A stretch of DNA of 64,000 nucleotides from Helopsaltes ochotensis (taxonomy: Eukaryota; Chordata; Aves; Passeriformes; Locustellidae): the NCBI GenBank assembly GCA_013400155.1, contig VXBM01000286.1:453431-517430 (forward strand), in the 5' to 3' direction. Both the position numbers and the translations under genes were made by a program. Below the pieces are notes generated by a model that searched no databases, was not told the DNA's origin, and worked only from the letters and a program-made list of their open reading frames with translations. Positions 60,142 to 64,000 of this stretch are shown here, one piece after another (position 1 is the stretch's first letter; each line of letters opens with the position of its first letter).

Positions 60142-60391
60142 TTAGTGACAGAACAAGAGAGAATGGCTTCCAGCTGCAAGAAGGGAGGTTTAGATTAGAT
60201 AAAGGAAGAAATTCTTTACTGTGAGGGTGGTGAGGCCCAGGGAAGCTGTCCCATCCCTGGCCGTGCTCAAGGCTAGGTTGGATGGAGCTTTGAGTAACCT
60301 GGTCTAGTGAAAGGTGTCCCTGCCCAGGCAGTGAGGCCATAACCAGATGATCTTTAAGGTCCTTCTAACCCAGGCCATTCTGTGATTCTCC
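60142..60391 (+). mobile_element. CR1 LINE, 3' end fragment
   Basis: CR1 phrases in order: AGTGACAGAACAAGAGAGAA, TGGCTTCCAGCTGCAAG, GGAAGAAATTCTTTACTGTG, a shortened 'GCCCAGGGAAGCTG' in which the usual CAGGCTGCCCAGAG stretch has lost about 12 bases, TCTAGTGAAAGGTGTCCCTG, TGATCTTTAAGGTCCTTC, and a terminal CCATTCTGTGATTCT end. About 250 bp of the element remain. The 75-codon minus-strand ORF (60113-60340) is its shadow. Confidence 0.93.
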
Positions 60392-61888
60392 AAAATCTCC
60401 TGTTCCTGCTGATGATAAGATGATGCTGGCTTTTATTTATTCGTCTGAAAGAATGAGCAACAATGGGTATTCTATGACTATTTCTAACTTTTTAGAGACA
60501 TGTACAATTAGAGCATTGCCACAAAGTCACTGTTTCCCCCATAGTTGTTTGATCCTGGTGAGAGAACTAGATTATGAATCTTGAAAGTAGTTAAAAAATA
60601 TACTGAGGCCATGTCAGTGAAAATACTCCTACTAGAATGGCAGTTTAATGTCAAGAAATTGTATTGTTTGTTGATGTTTTATATGGTTAGCCTGGAACTA
60701 AACAAATTTAATCTCTGAACATGCATCAGTATTTAACCCAATTGGGCATTCTCTTTGAGATAGCAGATCATGACTTAAGTGAAGCTTTATTACCTGTGAC
60801 AAGTTTCATTCAAGGAAAATACCTTTTCTCTCACAAATGGTCATAATTTCCTTTCAGAGAAAGGTTGCTCAGATATTCTATGATTAGTTACTGGTACTGG
60901 TGTTGTATGATTACTCCTCTGGTAGGTTTTGAGCTTAAAACACTCTGAAATTGCAGTTTGGTTTTTTTTTTTCCAGACAGTAAGAGGAAATAGTTATCTT
61001 GTTATTTTTCCAGGAGTAAAATCAATTGTGCTTCAAATGATCATTAATGAAAAATATGACTTTTGGTTATATTTGTTTGATTTGGGTTTTCTTTTTGTGT
61101 TCAGCAGATCCATTAATAGATGTATAGGCTAATTCAGATTATTTTCATGGAATAAAATGGATGTCACAGCAGTGAGGGGTTACAGACATAGTTGTGGTAC
61201 AAAGTCAGAGTAGAGGTAAATTAGATGCTTGATTAAATTAGCAGGAATGCTTGATCTAATCAATGCCAAAGGCAGGGAAGACTGTTGTTGCGTATTGCCA
61301 TGAAGGTCACAGTAAATATTAAATTTGTATTTTGCAAATCCTCTTGTGAGGATATGATTCTTAATTTACTGATGGGAAATGGAGACGCAGAGCAGGCAGA
61401 TTGTGAACCTGCTTTGTGATTTTTAAGTCAGCAGTGACATTTTAATAAATAGCTGTGATTCAACAGCAGACACCCTAAAAGTGAGAAGATTTGTCTGTCT
61501 TTCTTTCTTGTCAAAGCAAGACACTGCACTAACAGAAATGAAGGGTGATTCAAACTGAATCACAGTTTACTGTAAAGGTACCAGTGTTAGGTATAGCTGC
61601 TGTTTAGCTAACAAAGCAATTCTCCTATTCTTTATTTTGTTAGAAGCAGGCAGATTTAATTTTCATATGCTTCCTGTTGAAAATGATTGCTCTTAATTTA
61701 CTACTCAGAAAGTGAAAAGGCAAAACCCAGACCCACACAAAGCCCTGGAACTGCCTGGACAATGAAATGGAGAGCTATTACTCAACATGTTGGATAACAA
61801 ACCCCAATTCAAGCATTATCAATCAATTCTATCAGGAGCTGCTTAGATAATATATTGTGAAGTGAAAAAGTGTAATATGGCTTTATGG
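60392..61888. other. Unique AT-rich non-coding DNA, no gene recognised
   Basis: No repeat or exon was recognised. A 67-codon plus-strand ORF (60929-61132) is unsupported. Confidence 0.55.
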
Positions 61889-61912
61889 TTTGGAGACAAA
61901 TATGTCTCCAAA
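61889..61912. repeat. Perfect inverted repeat, 10-bp arms
   Basis: TTTGGAGACA (61889-61898) and TGTCTCCAAA (61903-61912) are exact complements across an AATA loop. It may be chance, a remnant of a small DNA transposon end, or a protein-binding palindrome. No flanking match that would extend the arms is present. Confidence 0.75.
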
Positions 61913-64000
61913 TATAATATTATAAAGAGCTGTTGCTTGTTCCTTGAGGCTGTCTTGGACTTACATTGAGATGGACACAGCTGACTATGGTGTCAATTTG
62001 TTGTTGAGGTTATAGGAGGGGATAAAACTGTCTATGAAATTTTCTGGGATTTACCTGTATGGTGAAGAAGTGAAAGGTTCTCTTGATAGTCCTGCATATC
62101 CCCTCTCTCTCTGAGTCACTGTGTATGCTCTTGCCACATCACACTGGCTTTGATGCTTCTGGGCAGTTTCTGCTAGTGAAAGACATAAAAATATTTTTTA
62201 TTTGTGCTGCTGATATGCACGAGAAAAGAAGCACCCACATACCAGCACAGAAAGCAAATGAACAAGTTACAGTATTTGCTTTTCAAAAGTGCTTCATTTG
62301 TGAGAGGATGTAAAATCCTCAGAGTGAGGAAACATTTGCCAGTTTACAGGCTTTGGACCAGCCCTGCCAACCACTAGACCCACACAAATGTGTTTGTGTT
62401 AACCTGGTGTAACACTACTCTCTATTACCTTCCCCTCAGTATCTCTTTTTTTTTCTTTTTCTTCCTCTTGTAAGTCTCTCTGCATGTTGGCTGGACTGTG
62501 GTGATTGCATGACGTGAAGATGCAATTAGTGCTACTTCCAGAGGTTGTGACCCTTGCTGAGTCCTCATGGCTGCTCTTCAAAGTGCTATCAAAGCTCTCT
62601 TGGCTGGATGGCCCAAATAGTCTGATCCTCTGGGATTAGCAAACATCAGTCCTTATTTGTCATCTATGCGTGTCCCCATAAGTGGCGCTTCCTCTGTGAG
62701 GCTGGGACTCCACACTAAAAATTCACTGAGCTTCTTCCAGAGTGCCTGCTCCTTGTTACCTCATTTCTGTCTTTCTGTAGTATGTGTTCCCTAAATTTTG
62801 CCAATTGAACTTCAGTCCTCTAAAAGTAAGGTTAGTTTTTATGGCAAGCTAAAAAATACTCCACTGTCCAAAGGAGTAATCTCACCATCTCTGAGGCCCA
62901 TATCAGACCTCTTCCTTTTAATTCAGGATCAGAAAACACACTCTCTCAAACTAAAGCTCTTCAATTCCTATTTTGGATGCTTGAGTCTGACTTTCAAAAA
63001 TGCTGAGTCTGCTACAGCGCCTGTTTAAACTCAGATGCAGCAGGGCCTGGCTGCGGTGTGTAACGAGCCACCTAGAAAGAAAAAAAACCACAGGCACAGC
63101 TTTGGATTATTTAAAACTCTTTGCTTGGCTGAGCAGCAGTATTGCTAGATATGCCAAGACCTGTTAATTTATATCTACTCTTCTCATCAGCTAAAGCAAT
63201 AGGAATAACAGCAAACGTTAGATTTGTATGATCACCGGACATTAATTTTTCACCTTGGCTGGATGTTAACCCTGGCACCAGCCACCTCACCCAGTGCTAG
63301 AGCCACCCAAGTGTCCTCAGTATCTGAGGAGATGTCAACACCCACCATATCCATGTGCAAACTGTCCTTTGCTGGGAGGGTTTATCTGTAATGTGTAATC
63401 CTAACCAGTGGATATACTTGCATTAGTAATGATCTTTCAATTCTGGGCTTTCCCCTGCTGTCCTCTCCTACCCCTCCACCCTTCAGGAGATCTGTAATCT
63501 TTCAGAGACTGAAAGGGTTCTTGCTTGGAAGACAGGTTGATGTAGGAAAGAAAAATGAGGTAAAACTGACATAAATCTAGCTGTAAGAAAATCCTGCTGT
63601 GTGTTTTTGTTTGGGTTTTTTAAATCTCATGTTGGTACAGTTTACACTTCAGCATGATTTAAGATTATATTCTTACATCTCAAGAGTACAGAAATGTTAG
63701 CAAAATAAGGGCTTGTGTTCTATTTGGCCTCTGTATTCAGGGATCTTGAAAAAACACCCAACCTCTTTTTTTACAAAGAGAACATTCTTCAGAAGCAAAC
63801 AAACCTTTAAACTTATCCTCTTTCTCTGGGGCTTTCACTGGAAACACTGAATCTAAATATCATCAGTGGTGTGACCATTTCTGTGCAGCTCCTTAACTGG
63901 CACCAGGAGAGCCAGGGCTGTGGTGGTGAAGTTTTGGCAGCCACATGAGACTTGAAAGCCTGCGGGGCAGGAAGAACAGCATGGAATATTTTAGACTAGA
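61913..64000. other. Unique AT-rich non-coding DNA, no gene recognised
   Basis: No repeat family or exon was recognised up to the end of the window. ORFs at 62083-62313 and 62798-63028 (76 codons each, plus strand) have no recognised domain. Confidence 0.55.

Noticed and set aside
1..64000. CRISPR arrays, operons, tRNA or rRNA genes
   Set aside because: No spaced direct repeats, cloverleaf-like A and B boxes or rRNA-like blocks were seen on either strand; the sequence is vertebrate in character.

Overview
This window looks like vertebrate nuclear DNA from a bird, most likely a songbird. It is AT-rich, poor in CpG, and has no operons, ribosome binding sites or dense ORFs. Its recognisable repeats are those of birds: several 5'-truncated CR1 LINE copies ending in ATTCTRTG-type octamers, and solo retroviral LTRs. 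No L1 or Alu-like SINEs were seen. The bird assignment follows from CR1 type and repeat composition. The songbird assignment is an inference from the LTR style and is less certain.

I could not recognise a single exon of a conserved protein-coding gene. Nearly all ORFs of 60-160 codons are what chance gives in 64 kb, or are antisense shadows of CR1. The window is best read as a gene desert or the inside of a very large intron.

Layout. 1-6.1 kb: unique DNA with a purine-rich, G-quadruplex-capable tract near 3.5 kb. 6.1-6.65 kb: CR1 (+). 9.4-10.2 kb: a heavily decayed ancient CR1/L3-like copy with remnants of the reverse-transcriptase domain and 3' end. 15.55-15.99 kb: a CpG-rich solo LTR (-). 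18.5-18.8 kb: CR1 (+). 22.0 kb: nested inverted repeats. 29.15-29.76 kb: a second, CpG-poor solo LTR (-). 35.3-36.4 kb: a CR1 scrap followed by three staggered plus-strand ORFs of unknown meaning. 39.9-40.3 kb: a second ancient CR1-like ORF2 remnant. 41.1-41.7 kb: CR1 (+). 43.3-43.46 kb: an internally deleted CR1 (+). 47.7-49.5 kb: a GC-rich minus-strand unit. 60.1-60.4 kb: CR1 (+), preceded at 59.2-59.5 kb by a CpG cluster with no recognised repeat.

The most interesting part is 47.7-49.5 kb. The minus strand holds an ATG, a signal-peptide-like leader, a short acidic stem and, after a single-base frame change, a textbook transmembrane helix with a short basic tail and a stop. A polyadenylation signal lies about 0.9 kb downstream. 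A second, partial copy lies just upstream in the same orientation with its start codon lost, and a CR1 element sits between the two. This suggests a multi-copy, poorly described small membrane-protein family, represented here by decayed members. I cannot name the family.
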